Part shown: positions 1 through 9,130 of the stretch, piece by piece
How the letters are laid out: the number at the start of each line of letters is the position of its first letter
Position numbering within the stretch: the stretch's first letter is position 1
From: Clostridiales bacterium
GTDB taxonomy: Bacteria; Bacillota; Clostridia; Saccharofermentanales; Saccharofermentanaceae
Direction: 5' to 3'
NCBI GenBank assembly: GCA_017940895.1
Contig: JAGAXM010000017.1
Span: 62,001-126,000, forward strand
Length of the DNA stretch: 64,000 nucleotides
The notes under the pieces: model-generated
What the model saw: the letters and a program-made list of their open reading frames with translations, nothing else
The model's database searches: none
What the model was told of the DNA's origin: nothing
Translations under genes and position numbers: made by a program

Positions 1-1
1 G

Positions 2-880
2 CTTACCGATTTTGCCAACAGACGGTATTCGCTTCTGGCTGAGGCATATATTGAAGAACCCGGGATGAAGCCGATGTCCGTGTATATGGATGCGGGATTT
101 GCTGACGTTGTTGAGACCTGGCCTCTTCTGATCGATAAGAGCAACTGCTTTATCATAACCAATCCCAAGGAGATGAAAGAGGCTTCCAAGAAATCTCCCA
201 TATGGGTTGAATCGTTAAAGCGTGCCAACGTAGAGCGGCTTGTTATCTATCCGATAAGGTCCAATAACGAGACTATCGGATTCATTTGGGCGTCCAACTT
301 CGATGCGGATAAGACTATGATGATCAAGGAGACATTGGGACTGACTTCGTTTATCCTGTCATCCGAGATTGCCAATCAGCAGAATATTCAGAAGATGAAG
401 CTTATGAGTTCCACTGATCTTCTGACCGGTGTGCTTAACCGTAATGCCATGAATAACAGGATCAGTGATGACATAGGCGGAATCAATGTGATCGAGAATC
501 CGTTCGGCGTTATCTTTGTTGATGTCAATGGTCTTAAGGCGGTAAATGATACCAAGGGACACCGTGCAGGTGATGATCTTCTTAAGGAAGCAGCAAATAC
601 ACTCAAAGAATTATGTGATGGGAATGATGAGGTTTACCGTGTCGGCGGAGATGAATTCCTTATTATTGCTACAAGGTCACCTCTGGAACAGTTCGAAAAG
701 CTGCATAAGAAATTAATTGATAATTCCGAAAGACCCGGAAGAGTTCATTTCGCTGTGGGTGCGTGCCACAGTACCGAGACAGGCGACATTCTTAAGGCCA
801 TGCAGAAAGCAGATGCAAGAATGTATGCCGTTAAGGAAGATTACTATATGAGACACAGCAAGTGCGAATTGCACAGCTGA
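2..880 (+). CDS. GGDEF-domain protein (diguanylate cyclase), 5' end outside window
   Basis: The reading frame is open from base 2, so the start codon lies upstream; 292 residues are visible. The first ~110 residues look GAF-like (the segment around bases 220-300 reads as a ligand-sensing beta sheet), but this is a weak call. The second half is a GGDEF domain: it opens with a TDLLTGVLNRNAM stretch, has the metal-binding FVDVNG segment, and an intact GGDEF motif at bases 644-658, so cyclic-di-GMP synthesis is likely rather than mere binding. No RxxD inhibitory site was seen five residues before the motif. The gene converges on the mraY-like gene with only one base between the stop codons and no terminator hairpin. 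Confidence 0.85.
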   Translation, partial: LTDFANRRYSLLAEAYIEEPGMKPMSVYMDAGFADVVETWPLLIDKSNCFIITNPKEMKEASKKSPIWVESLKRANVERLVIYPIRSNNETIGFIWASNFDADKTMMIKETLGLTSFILSSEIANQQNIQKMKLMSSTDLLTGVLNRNAMNNRISDDIGGINVIENPFGVIFVDVNGLKAVNDTKGHRAGDDLLKEAANTLKELCDGNDEVYRVGGDEFLIIATRSPLEQFEKLHKKLIDNSERPGRVHFAVGACHSTETGDILKAMQKADARMYAVKEDYYMRHSKCELHS

Positions 881-881
881 C

Positions 882-1847
882 TTAAACAAGAATTACAACA
901 GCAAGTAAGTAGAGCGCATCGATGATCAATGCTGCAAGGCAGATCACTGCCCATGTCTTAGGCACGGGGAATCCGAGCTTCTTCTTAATATGGTCATGAA
1001 CCGGAGTAATAATATTAGGAAGGATGATGATCTTCTTATGTGTAAGTCTTCCGATCGTGATCTTAAGGATAGACAGACCGCCGTCGATGAGGAAGGGCAG
1101 GCATACGATAAGATATGCTAAAGGAAGCTTAAGATACATAAAGTAGAATGCGATAAAAAAGCCGATAGATCTTGATCCCGCATCTCCCATAAGCATCTTG
1201 GACGGATAGTGGTTGAAGATAAGATAAACAAGAATGACGGCAATCAGTACGACTCCGGGAAGTGCATTGGTCAATGTCAGAAGTCCGTGAAGATTAGCCG
1301 ATACCATCAAGGTCAGAACAGTAAGGACGGTAAGTGTTCCGGACAGACCGTCAACTCCGTCGGTCGCATTGGTGGCGTTGATCGAGACTACAGTCAGGAT
1401 AGTTGCCAGGATAATGAACAATACGGGGTTAAGGATATAAGACTTGTCGATAAACGACAGATAAACTTCATTGCCGAAGAACTTGAAGAATACGATGCTT
1501 CCGATAATGGCTACGATAACATCGAGTGCGCCCTTGGAATACTCTCCCCAAGGGGATCTGGATCTGTCATCGAGGAACCCGATGAATGACATAAGGAAAG
1601 TGAGGACCATGATCGCATATAAGCCTGTGCCTGCAGTAGTAAATGCGCATACGGCAAGAACGAAGATCAAAGTGAAGTAGATTCCGACACCTGTAGGTTT
1701 GCCGATATTGACTTCGGAACCCTCGACGTATTTACGTCCGCGGTCGTGTCCGAGAAGTTTCCTGCCGAACGGCAGAAAGAAAAGAGCGAGGAACGTAAGA
1801 ACCCCGCCGGCAACGGCTGCTGATATCAATCTTGTCATTTCAGACAT
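882..1847 (-). CDS. mraY: MraY-family phospho-MurNAc-pentapeptide transferase
   Basis: A 321-residue polytopic membrane protein of the polyprenyl-phosphate phosphosugar-1-phosphate transferase family. MraY transfers phospho-MurNAc-pentapeptide to undecaprenyl phosphate, making lipid I on the inner face of the membrane. Visible signatures are FLDDRSR (Asp93-Asp94), NATNATDGVDGLSG (157-170), MLMGDAGS with Asp222, and TPVHDH near 281-286 where MraY usually has a HHH motif. The N-terminal NIGKPTGVG replaces the usual KxGTPTMGG. The start has an AGAGGTGA ribosome site. It stands alone, away from a dcw cluster, divergent from argS. MraY is favoured over WecA/TagO because of the TDGVDGLSG and TPVHDH signatures and the overall length; a paralogue acting on another sugar is possible. 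Confidence 0.8.
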   Translation of the reverse strand: MSEMTRLISAAVAGGVLTFLALFFLPFGRKLLGHDRGRKYVEGSEVNIGKPTGVGIYFTLIFVLAVCAFTTAGTGLYAIMVLTFLMSFIGFLDDRSRSPWGEYSKGALDVIVAIIGSIVFFKFFGNEVYLSFIDKSYILNPVLFIILATILTVVSINATNATDGVDGLSGTLTVLTVLTLMVSANLHGLLTLTNALPGVVLIAVILVYLIFNHYPSKMLMGDAGSRSIGFFIAFYFMYLKLPLAYLIVCLPFLIDGGLSILKITIGRLTHKKIIILPNIITPVHDHIKKKLGFPVPKTWAVICLAALIIDALYLLAVVILV

Positions 1848-1877
1848 AAGTCACCTCTTAACCTTTAAACCCGTGTA

Positions 1878-1901
1878 ATTATACTTTTAATCTGTTATAA
1901 T
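1878..1901. promoter_or_regulatory. divergent promoter pair for mraY (-) and argS (+)
   Basis: A perfect TATAAT lies at 1896-1901 on the plus strand, preceded by TG at 1893-1894 (extended -10), about 34 bases before the argS ATG. A second perfect TATAAT lies on the minus strand at 1883-1878 and points to mraY. The two -10 boxes are 12 bases apart, so the two -35 regions overlap and the promoters may compete. No good -35 hexamer was seen for either. Confidence 0.6.
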
Positions 1902-1934
1902 TTCTATCTATTTATAAGAATTTGGGGGCATTAT

Positions 1935-3668
1935 ATGGATTACAAGTCCGTTATAGCAGAAAATATATCTAAAGTGACAGAACTTCCCGAAGATCAGATC
2001 TTCAAGCTTATAGAGACTCCGCCCCAGAAGGATCTGGGAGACTTCGCTTTCCCGTGCTTTATACTCGCCAAGAGCCTTCACAAGGCTCCTGCCATGATCT
2101 CGGAAGAACTTGCGGGTAACGAATCGCTTACGTACAACGGTATGTTCAGCGTTAAGAACGCAGGTCCTTACCTGAATTTTTACATTGACAGATCCAATTA
2201 TGCTGCCGATACGATCACAAGGATCAACGAAGCAGGCGATAAGTTCGGTGCGGCCGAAGACGGTAAGGGGCAGAATGTTATCGTTGAGTTCTCGTCTCCC
2301 AATATCGCCAAGCCTTTCCACGTAGGACATGCGTTTACTACCATCCTCGGTAACTCTCTGTCCCGTATCTACGACAGACTCGGATATAACGTAATCAGAA
2401 TGAACCACTTGGGTGACTACGGCACACAGTTCGGTAAGCTGATTACTGCTTACAGACTCTGGGGCGATAAGGACGCTCTCGATAATGATCCGATCACTGA
2501 GCTTCTTCGAATCTACGTTAAGTTCCATGAGGAAGCCAAGAAGGATCCGTCCCTTGACGATACGGCCCGTGAGAACTTCAAGAAGCTCGAGGACGGCTGT
2601 CCCGAGGAAGTCGAGCTGTGGCAGAAGTTCCGTGACATGTCGCTTGTTGTCTTTAACAAGCTCTACGACAGAATGGGAGTTGCTTTCGATAACTACAACG
2701 GCGAGTCTTTCTACAGTGACAAGATCCCTGCAGTAGTCGATATGCTTAAGAGCAAGAATCTGCTTGTGGAAAGCGAAGGCGCACAGGTCGTTATGCTTGA
2801 TGAGTACAAGCTGCCGCCCTGCATAATCCTGAAGAGCGACGGAACCACCATCTACGCTTCAAGAGATCTCGCTGCAGTTCTTTACCGTAAGGAAACATAC
2901 GATTTCAACAAGAATATCTACGTCGTAGGCACACCTCAGGCACTGCACTTCAAGCAGGTGTTTTCCGTATTGAAGAAGGCGGGCTACGATTTTGCAGACG
3001 ACTGTGTACACGTCGGCTTCGGCCTTGTTAAGTTCAAGGATATGGTCTTCTCCACAAGAGAGGGTAATATCGTGCTTCTCGAGGACCTTCTTGATGCCGC
3101 TGTTGCCAAGACACGCGAGGTTATCGAGGAGAATGCGAAGCAGCGCGGACAGGATATGTCCGAAGAGGAAATCTCTGACATCGCCGAGAAGGTCGGTATA
3201 GGTGCCGTTATCTACACATATGTTAAGTCCGGCCGTGAGAAGGACATCGTATTCTCATGGGAGGAGATGCTTAACTTTAACGGCAACTCCGCGCCTTACC
3301 TCATGTACACATATGCCCGTATCCGTTCCATCATGCGAAAAGCAAAGGACGCGGGTCTCACACCTTCTTCCGACACCGAAGTGCTCGGAACACTTACGGG
3401 TGACGATGCATATTCCGTTATAAGCGCTCTTTCCGGATTCGAAGCAGATGTTAAGAAAGCAGCTGCCGTTTATGAGCCCTTTATCATCTCGAGAAGCCTT
3501 TTCGAGACGGCATCCGCATTCAATTCCTTCTACAACAACTGCAGGATCTTAGGCGATGACATCGATGTCAAGGATTCCGAGGCAAGACTTGCCCTGTGCG
3601 AGGCTGTTGCCAATGTTCTTAAGTCAGGTCTTTACCTGCTTGGTATAGAGACAGTCGAGAGGATGTAA
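1935..3668 (+). CDS. argS: arginyl-tRNA synthetase
   Basis: Class I aminoacyl-tRNA synthetase charging tRNA-Arg in the cytoplasm; 577 residues is the usual bacterial length. The N-terminal ~110 residues are the ArgRS-specific Add1 domain. The ATP-binding HIGH motif reads HVGH at 129-132 inside SPNIAKPFHVGHAF, followed by NHLGDYGTQFGKL, both very typical of ArgRS. The canonical KMSKS loop is replaced by the FSTREGN region, as in most ArgRS. The C terminus is the helical DALR anticodon-binding domain, ending near GLYLLGIETVERM. The start ATG follows a GGGGG ribosome site and an extended -10 promoter. No T-box leader fits in the ~35-base leader. The next gene follows after 4 bases. Confidence 0.97.
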   Translation: MDYKSVIAENISKVTELPEDQIFKLIETPPQKDLGDFAFPCFILAKSLHKAPAMISEELAGNESLTYNGMFSVKNAGPYLNFYIDRSNYAADTITRINEAGDKFGAAEDGKGQNVIVEFSSPNIAKPFHVGHAFTTILGNSLSRIYDRLGYNVIRMNHLGDYGTQFGKLITAYRLWGDKDALDNDPITELLRIYVKFHEEAKKDPSLDDTARENFKKLEDGCPEEVELWQKFRDMSLVVFNKLYDRMGVAFDNYNGESFYSDKIPAVVDMLKSKNLLVESEGAQVVMLDEYKLPPCIILKSDGTTIYASRDLAAVLYRKETYDFNKNIYVVGTPQALHFKQVFSVLKKAGYDFADDCVHVGFGLVKFKDMVFSTREGNIVLLEDLLDAAVAKTREVIEENAKQRGQDMSEEEISDIAEKVGIGAVIYTYVKSGREKDIVFSWEEMLNFNGNSAPYLMYTYARIRSIMRKAKDAGLTPSSDTEVLGTLTGDDAYSVISALSGFEADVKKAAAVYEPFIISRSLFETASAFNSFYNNCRILGDDIDVKDSEARLALCEAVANVLKSGLYLLGIETVERM

Positions 3669-3672
3669 TCTT

Positions 3673-5367
3673 ATGGAGACGATGCCGGATTTTAAGGATA
3701 TCAAGTATGTAAGACCTGATGTCGATGCTATCTCGGAGAGCTTTAAGAGCTTAAGATTAAGACTTATGACGGCTCAGGACGTCAATATCGCTTCCGATAT
3801 ACTGATGGAATACGAGAAGCTCGTAATTGACTTCAATACCCAGTATGAGCTGTGTAATATCCTTCACGACCTCGATACTTCGAATGAGTTCTATTCCGAT
3901 GAGCTCGAGTTTTTCGACAGGTCCTCGGCCGAGTTAAGCGAACTTTCTTCCGCGATGCTCACTGTTATGGCGAACTGCCCCTGTGCGGATGAGCTTAAAG
4001 AGAAGTACGGCGAGATGATCTTCCGTAAGGCTGCCAACCTTAAGCAGACGATCTCCAATGAAGTAATTGACGATTATGCCGAAGAGTCTTCATTGCAGAA
4101 TGATTATTCGCAGATCCAGTCCGAGGCTCAGATCGAGTTTGAAGGTGAGAAGCTTAACTTAAGCCAGCTGTCTGCCAAGCTTGAGTCCACTAGAAGACAG
4201 ACACGAAAGGAAGCCCATAAAGCACTCGATGAGTATTATATGGGCAAGAAAGAGACCTTCGATAAGATCTATGACGATATGGTCAGAGTCAGGACAAAGA
4301 TAGCGAAGAAGCTTGGATTCGAGACCTATACACAGTTGGGATACAAGCTCATGGAGCGCTATGACTATAATCCCGAAGACGTAAAGGCATTCAGGGATGC
4401 CGTTCTGAAGTATATCGTTCCGATCACGGTTCAGATAAGAAAGCTTCAGCAGGAAAGACTCGGTGTGGATGATCTGATGTTCTATGATCTTCCGATGCTG
4501 TTTAAGAACGGTAATCCTTCACCCATAATTCCGGCCGTAAGTCTCGGAGACGTTGCAGGTGAGTTCTTTGCCAAGATATTCGGCAACAGACCGAGCTTCC
4601 TGGAAGTTCTCTCGGAACACGGATTCACGGATCTTATATCCAGACAGAATAAATCCACCGGCGGATACTGCATGTATCTTGACGGTTATGCTATCCCTTT
4701 TATCTTCATGAATGCCAACGGCACTGCAGATGATGTTGCAACTATCGTTCATGAGGGCGGTCATGCTTATGCTGCTGTTCAGAGCGCTGACGTATCTCCG
4801 TTCGTTGAGTGTCTTGCTCCTACTTTGGAAGCATGTGAGATCCATTCGACTGCAATGGAGTTCATGTCCTATCCGTTCATGGATATGTTCTACGGCGAGA
4901 AGGCCGAACAGTACAGGGAGCTTCATATGACTCAGGCTCTGCTGTTCCTGCCTTACGGCTGCATGGTAGATGAATTCCAGCATATTATTTACGATAATCC
5001 CGATCTTACTCCCGAAGAGCGCCACGGTGTGTGGAAGTCTTTGGAGGAGAAGTATCAGCCGTTCATCAAGTATGACGAAGACCATCCTTTCCATGCATTG
5101 GGCGGCGCCTGGATGAAGAAGGATCATATCTTCACATCACCGTTTTACTATATCGATTACTGCCTCGCGCATATTTGTGCATTGCAGCTGTGGAACCTGT
5201 CACGTGAAGACATGAAGACAGCGCTCATGAAGTACAACAAGCTGTGCTCACTGGGCGGAACTGATACACTCTTAAGACTGCTCGAGAAGTCGGAACTTGA
5301 GAGCCCCTTCAATACGGATATCATCAAGCAGGTGGCATTCTCCTGCAGTGAGTTCCTGAATCTATGA
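3673..5367 (+). CDS. M3 family oligoendopeptidase
   Basis: Cytoplasmic zinc metallopeptidase of family M3 (PepF/thimet group) that trims oligopeptides. The zinc site is HEGGH at residues 360-364, with the third ligand in the EACEIH segment at 386-391, the expected ~25 residues further on. The 564-residue length is typical of the M3 oligoendopeptidase F-like proteins of Clostridia. The helical N-terminal half with charged repeats is also typical of the family's lid domain. It starts 4 bases after argS and overlaps the next gene by 4 bases (ATGA), so it is in the same operon. No signal peptide. Confidence 0.92.
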   Translation: METMPDFKDIKYVRPDVDAISESFKSLRLRLMTAQDVNIASDILMEYEKLVIDFNTQYELCNILHDLDTSNEFYSDELEFFDRSSAELSELSSAMLTVMANCPCADELKEKYGEMIFRKAANLKQTISNEVIDDYAEESSLQNDYSQIQSEAQIEFEGEKLNLSQLSAKLESTRRQTRKEAHKALDEYYMGKKETFDKIYDDMVRVRTKIAKKLGFETYTQLGYKLMERYDYNPEDVKAFRDAVLKYIVPITVQIRKLQQERLGVDDLMFYDLPMLFKNGNPSPIIPAVSLGDVAGEFFAKIFGNRPSFLEVLSEHGFTDLISRQNKSTGGYCMYLDGYAIPFIFMNANGTADDVATIVHEGGHAYAAVQSADVSPFVECLAPTLEACEIHSTAMEFMSYPFMDMFYGEKAEQYRELHMTQALLFLPYGCMVDEFQHIIYDNPDLTPEERHGVWKSLEEKYQPFIKYDEDHPFHALGGAWMKKDHIFTSPFYYIDYCLAHICALQLWNLSREDMKTALMKYNKLCSLGGTDTLLRLLEKSELESPFNTDIIKQVAFSCSEFLNL

Positions 5368-6794
5368 AATTACCCGAGCAGTTTATCAACAGAATGAAAG
5401 AAGAATTACTGTCCTCCCAAGTTACGGAGGACGGTTTCTTTGAGAGCTTCGATAAGGAGGCTCTTAAAGGCATACGTATTAACAAGAGCAAGGTAAGCCC
5501 CGACCGCTATGAAAGTGTTCTTAAGAACCTTGCTCCCGATGAGGATATAAGGGAGATTCCGTGGTGTGACTGCGGCTTTTATACAAGCGCTGAGTCTTCC
5601 GGCAATTCGCCTTATTACCACGCGGGTGCCATCTATCCGCAGGAGCCTTCGGCGATGCTTCCGGGTCAGACTATCGGAGCAAAGCCCGGAGACATCGTCA
5701 TTGATCTGTGTGCGGCTCCGGGAGGCAAGGCATGCAGGATAGCCGAAGAGCTTAACGGCGAGGGGGTTCTTATCGCGAATGAGATCTCCGCCAACCGTGC
5801 CAAGGCTCTTCTTCGTAATATCGAGCGTATGGGAATTCCGAATGCCGTTGTGCTTAATGAAGACCCGATCAACATGCGCCGTTTCCTGGCAGGCGTCGCG
5901 GATAAGATCATCGTTGACGCACCTTGTTCCGGAGAGGGCATGTTCAGAAGAGATCCTTCCGCGGTCAAGTCATGGGAGCGTTACGGTCCCGTACCTTGTT
6001 CCGAGCTTCAGGATTCCATTCTCGAGAGCGCAGACATTATGCTTAAGCCCGGCGGCGAGCTTGTTTATTCCACCTGCACGTACGGCGTGCTTGAGGACGA
6101 AGACCGCATCATAAACTTTATGGAGAACCATCCGGGATACGAGGTTATTCCTCACCCTGAGATAAAGGGAGTTACACACGCGGCTTCCGGCTCCAAGCTC
6201 CCGGGCAGCATGCGTATATGGCCGCATATAAGCGAAGGCGACGGCCACTTCTGTGTGCACCTTCGAAAAGCTTTTGACAGTGAGTGTGAGACAAATGAAC
6301 TTCCTTCTTACACCGTGAAGAAGCGCGGCAAGAATGTAAGGGAAACGGAAGCTCTGCTTACATTCATGAAGGACATCCTGAACGAAGATGCTTTCGCGAA
6401 GTTCAAGGCAAGGGCAGAGGAAGGACTTCTTATAAGAGGAGAGCATGCGATGCTTCCTGCCTGTGATGAGAAGACGCTCGGTTCGCTTACAGTAGTTAAG
6501 AACGGGTTGTACTTAGGTGAATTCAAACCGAAGGGCAGAGAGCTTGTTTTCGCTCCTTCCAACTCACTTGCTCTGACGCTGAAGCGTGATGAGCTCAAGG
6601 ACAGTGCGGTTATCTCTTACTCTTATGACGCGCCCGAACTTACACGTTATCTTAAAGGCGAGACTTTAAGCACGGAGCCCGGCTCCAAGGGTAATGTTGT
6701 AATAGCCGCAGACGGCTTCTGCTTAGGCTTCGGCAAGAGGAGCGCTGACGGCATGATAAAGAATCTTTATCCCAAAGCATGGAGGTTAATGTGA
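5364..6794 (+). CDS. RsmF/NOL1-Nop2-Sun family rRNA m5C methyltransferase
   Basis: S-adenosylmethionine-dependent RNA cytosine-5 methyltransferase, 476 residues. The AdoMet loop reads DLCAAPGGKA at about 114-123; the two catalytic cysteines are in DAPCSGEG (Cys188) and YSTCTY (Cys238), the NOL1/NOP2/Sun signature pair. The C-terminal ~130 residues match the RNA-binding PUA-like domain found in the RsmF/YebU and Gram-positive YqjX-like members, with the usual order of methylase first. Most likely it modifies 16S rRNA; the exact base cannot be told from sequence. The start overlaps the M3 peptidase stop as ATGA; the stop overlaps the rdgB GTG start. Confidence 0.9.
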   Translation: MKLPEQFINRMKEELLSSQVTEDGFFESFDKEALKGIRINKSKVSPDRYESVLKNLAPDEDIREIPWCDCGFYTSAESSGNSPYYHAGAIYPQEPSAMLPGQTIGAKPGDIVIDLCAAPGGKACRIAEELNGEGVLIANEISANRAKALLRNIERMGIPNAVVLNEDPINMRRFLAGVADKIIVDAPCSGEGMFRRDPSAVKSWERYGPVPCSELQDSILESADIMLKPGGELVYSTCTYGVLEDEDRIINFMENHPGYEVIPHPEIKGVTHAASGSKLPGSMRIWPHISEGDGHFCVHLRKAFDSECETNELPSYTVKKRGKNVRETEALLTFMKDILNEDAFAKFKARAEEGLLIRGEHAMLPACDEKTLGSLTVVKNGLYLGEFKPKGRELVFAPSNSLALTLKRDELKDSAVISYSYDAPELTRYLKGETLSTEPGSKGNVVIAADGFCLGFGKRSADGMIKNLYPKAWRLM

Positions 6795-7381
6795 GAATAG
6801 TAATTGCTACAGGAAACAAAGATAAGGTTCGTGAGATCAACGAGCTTCTTGAGGGGACAGACTTTGAGGCTGTTTCCATGAAAGAGGCGGGGATCTCATG
6901 CGATATCGTGGAGAATGCGGATTCATTCAAGGGTAACGCGCTGATCAAGGCCGAGACGGTCGCCAAGTACACGGATGATTATGTGCTTGCCGATGATTCG
7001 GGTCTTTGTATCGATGCGTTGGACGGAGCTCCCGGAATCTACTCCGCCAGATTCTGCGGTGAGGACTCGACTTACGAGGAGAAGTTCAAGAAGATCTTCG
7101 AGATGCTCGAGGGTGTACCTGAGGAGAAGAGAACGGCACACTTTACATGCGCGATCGCAGTTGTTAAGCCCGATAAGACTTCATTTACCGTAGAGGAATA
7201 TTTTAACGGCGTGCTTCATGAGAAACCCGCGGGAGAGAACGGATTCGGCTACGATCCGATCTTCTATGTGCCCGAATACGGCATGACTTCGGCGCAGATG
7301 AGTCCGGAGCAGAAGAACAGTATGAGTCACAGGGGAAAAGCCCTTCGTAAAGCTGTTGAACTTATACTTAAATCGTGCTAA
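6791..7381 (+). CDS. rdgB: XTP/dITP diphosphatase (HAM1/RdgB)
   Basis: Hydrolyses non-canonical purine triphosphates (XTP, dITP) to monophosphates and pyrophosphate, protecting DNA and RNA. The 196-residue protein shows all family blocks: TGNKDKVREI at the N terminus, LADDSGLCIDAL, GENGFGYDPIF and SHRGKALR. I chose the GTG at 6791 because a GGAGG ribosome site at 6781-6785 sits five bases before it, and the family begins at the RIVIATGN strand; the in-frame ATG at 6779 would place that site inside the coding region. GTG overlaps the TGA of the methyltransferase gene. Confidence 0.94.
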   Translation: MRIVIATGNKDKVREINELLEGTDFEAVSMKEAGISCDIVENADSFKGNALIKAETVAKYTDDYVLADDSGLCIDALDGAPGIYSARFCGEDSTYEEKFKKIFEMLEGVPEEKRTAHFTCAIAVVKPDKTSFTVEEYFNGVLHEKPAGENGFGYDPIFYVPEYGMTSAQMSPEQKNSMSHRGKALRKAVELILKSC

Positions 7382-7403
7382 TATACACGGGTTGTAAACA
7401 AAT

Positions 7404-7420
7404 GTCCGCCGTACGCGGAC
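7404..7420 (+). other. short hairpin between rdgB and the ACT-protein gene
   Basis: A perfect 6-bp stem (GTCCGC with GCGGAC) with a 5-base loop lies in the 58-base spacer. It is not followed by a T run, so it is not a classic terminator. It could be an RNA processing or stability element in the argS-hom transcript; nothing else in the spacer is recognisable apart from the AGGAGAG ribosome site of the next gene. Confidence 0.35.
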
Positions 7421-7439
7421 TGTAAATAGGAGAGAACGG

Positions 7440-7883
7440 ATGCCTGATCAAGTAGAATACTATCTTGTAGACAAGAAAGTCCTTCCCGAAGTTTTTATCA
7501 AAGTTATGGAAGTAAAGCAGCGCCTTAACACCGGCGAGTCTTCTTCCGTTAACGAAGCGGTAAGGAAGACGGGACTGTCCCGAAGTGCGTATTATAAGTA
7601 TAAGGATTCTGTTCTTCCTTTCTATGAAGCGACTAACGGAAAGAAGGTCACACTTCTTATTACCGTAGAGAACTTCCAGGGTATTCTGTCTTCGATAATC
7701 AATGTAATCTCAGCCACCAAGGCGAGTATATTGACCATCAATCAGAATATTCCGATCAACGGTCTGGCTGACATATCGATATCTCTTGATACCGCTTCGA
7801 TGTTCGGCTCGGTGGAAGACATTATGAACGACATTAACAGGATCGCAGGTGTACGTAATTGCAGGGTCCTGAGCAGAGAATAA
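7440..7883 (+). CDS. ACT-domain protein of the PheB/UPF0735 family
   Basis: A 147-residue protein. Residues ~30-65 form a small helix-turn-helix-like segment (SVNEAVRKTGLSRSAYYKYK), and residues ~70-145 are an ACT domain beginning KKVTLLITVENFQGILSSI, the amino-acid-binding regulatory fold. This is the architecture of the Firmicute UPF0735/PheB family, which is commonly found beside homoserine dehydrogenase, as here (hom follows after 20 bases). It probably senses an amino acid of the aspartate or aromatic families; the ligand and target are not known from sequence. Confidence 0.88.
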   Translation: MPDQVEYYLVDKKVLPEVFIKVMEVKQRLNTGESSSVNEAVRKTGLSRSAYYKYKDSVLPFYEATNGKKVTLLITVENFQGILSSIINVISATKASILTINQNIPINGLADISISLDTASMFGSVEDIMNDINRIAGVRNCRVLSRE

Positions 7884-7903
7884 ATATAAAGGGGCAAAAG
7901 AAA

Positions 7904-9121
7904 ATGAAATATATTGCAATTATGGGATTCGGCGTAGTAGGTTCAGGAGTTGCTGAAGTACTCGCCATGAATGAGGATAAGATCGCCAAACATGTAGGCG
8001 ATAAGGTAAAGGTAAAGTACATTCTCGACTTAAGAGACTTCCCCGGAAGCCCTTTCGAGAGTCTTGTAACGCATGACGCAGATGAGGTCTTCAACGATCC
8101 CGAGGTCAAGGTCATGGTAGAGACAATCGGCGGCGCACGTATCGCTTATGAGTATACGAAGCGTGCTCTGTCACTCGGCAAGAGTGTAGTAACGTCCAAC
8201 AAGGAGCTTGTCGCAACGCACGGTCCCGAGCTCATGGAGCTTGCCAGGAAGAATAACTGCATCTATCTGTATGAGGCTGCAGTAGGCGGCGGTATCCCGA
8301 TCATCAGACCTCTGCACAGATGTCTTGCAGCTAACCGCGTAGTAAGGATCGCCGGTATCGTTAACGGTACGACGAACTATATCCTCACGAACATGAGAGA
8401 TAACGGAGTTTCCTATGAGGAGGCTCTGAAGCAGGCTCAGGCTAACGGCTATGCCGAGGCTAATCCGACGGCTGACGTCGAGGGTATCGATGCACAAAGA
8501 AAGCTCTCGATCCTGTCTTCCATCGCTTTGGACGGTACGTATGTAGCTCCTGCCGAGATCAACACGGTCGGTATCTCAGCTCTTTCTCTTGATGATATCG
8601 AGTTTGCCGGTAAGATCGGATGCAAGGTCAAGCTTCTTGCCGTATTTAACAACGGTGATGAGGGTTCTTCCTGTTATGTGGCACCTCATTTCGTAAGATC
8701 ATCTTCAGTGCTTTACCCTGTTGAGGATGTATTTAATGCCATCGTAGTCGAGGGTAACGCTCTCGGCGAGGCTATGTTCTATGGTCAGGGTGCAGGCAAG
8801 CTTCCTACGGCTTCTGCTGTAGTAGGTGATATCCTCGAGGCTGTAATGCCCGTAGAGGCAGGAGCTTATGCGCATAACTGGTCAGTTCCTTCCAACGAGG
8901 GAAGAGTAACGCTTCCTTATGAGAAGGCAGCTTCCAAGATCGTTGTACGCGCTCCTTTGGCTGCAGCTGATGATGTTAAGGCAGCATTCGCTTCTTATGA
9001 GACGGAAGTCGCTCTTGATGACGGTGAGTTCGCACTCTTCGTAAGAGGTATCGTTAACGGTGACATCGAGACGAAAGTATCCGGTATACAGGGTGCCAAG
9101 TGGATGCACATGTACGAGTAA
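7904..9121 (+). CDS. hom: homoserine dehydrogenase
   Basis: Reduces aspartate semialdehyde to homoserine, the branch step to threonine and methionine. The Rossmann loop GFGVVGSGVAEVL is at about residues 8-20; TSNKELVATHG and the AAVGGGIPIIRPL and GTTNYIL segments are characteristic of the family; the PTADVEGIDAQRKLSIL block near the substrate site is intact. The start at 7904 is chosen because the fold begins MKYIAIMGFG and an AAAGGGG ribosome site precedes it; an ATG at 7859 lies inside the previous gene. At 405 residues it seems to lack a full C-terminal ACT domain, while a free-standing ACT protein is encoded just upstream. Confidence 0.95.
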   Translation: MKYIAIMGFGVVGSGVAEVLAMNEDKIAKHVGDKVKVKYILDLRDFPGSPFESLVTHDADEVFNDPEVKVMVETIGGARIAYEYTKRALSLGKSVVTSNKELVATHGPELMELARKNNCIYLYEAAVGGGIPIIRPLHRCLAANRVVRIAGIVNGTTNYILTNMRDNGVSYEEALKQAQANGYAEANPTADVEGIDAQRKLSILSSIALDGTYVAPAEINTVGISALSLDDIEFAGKIGCKVKLLAVFNNGDEGSSCYVAPHFVRSSSVLYPVEDVFNAIVVEGNALGEAMFYGQGAGKLPTASAVVGDILEAVMPVEAGAYAHNWSVPSNEGRVTLPYEKAASKIVVRAPLAAADDVKAAFASYETEVALDDGEFALFVRGIVNGDIETKVSGIQGAKWMHMYE

Positions 9122-9130
9122 GTATGATAA

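Noticed and set aside
7404..7420. Terminator splitting rdgB from the ACT-protein gene
   Set aside because: The stem is only 6 bp and no T run follows.
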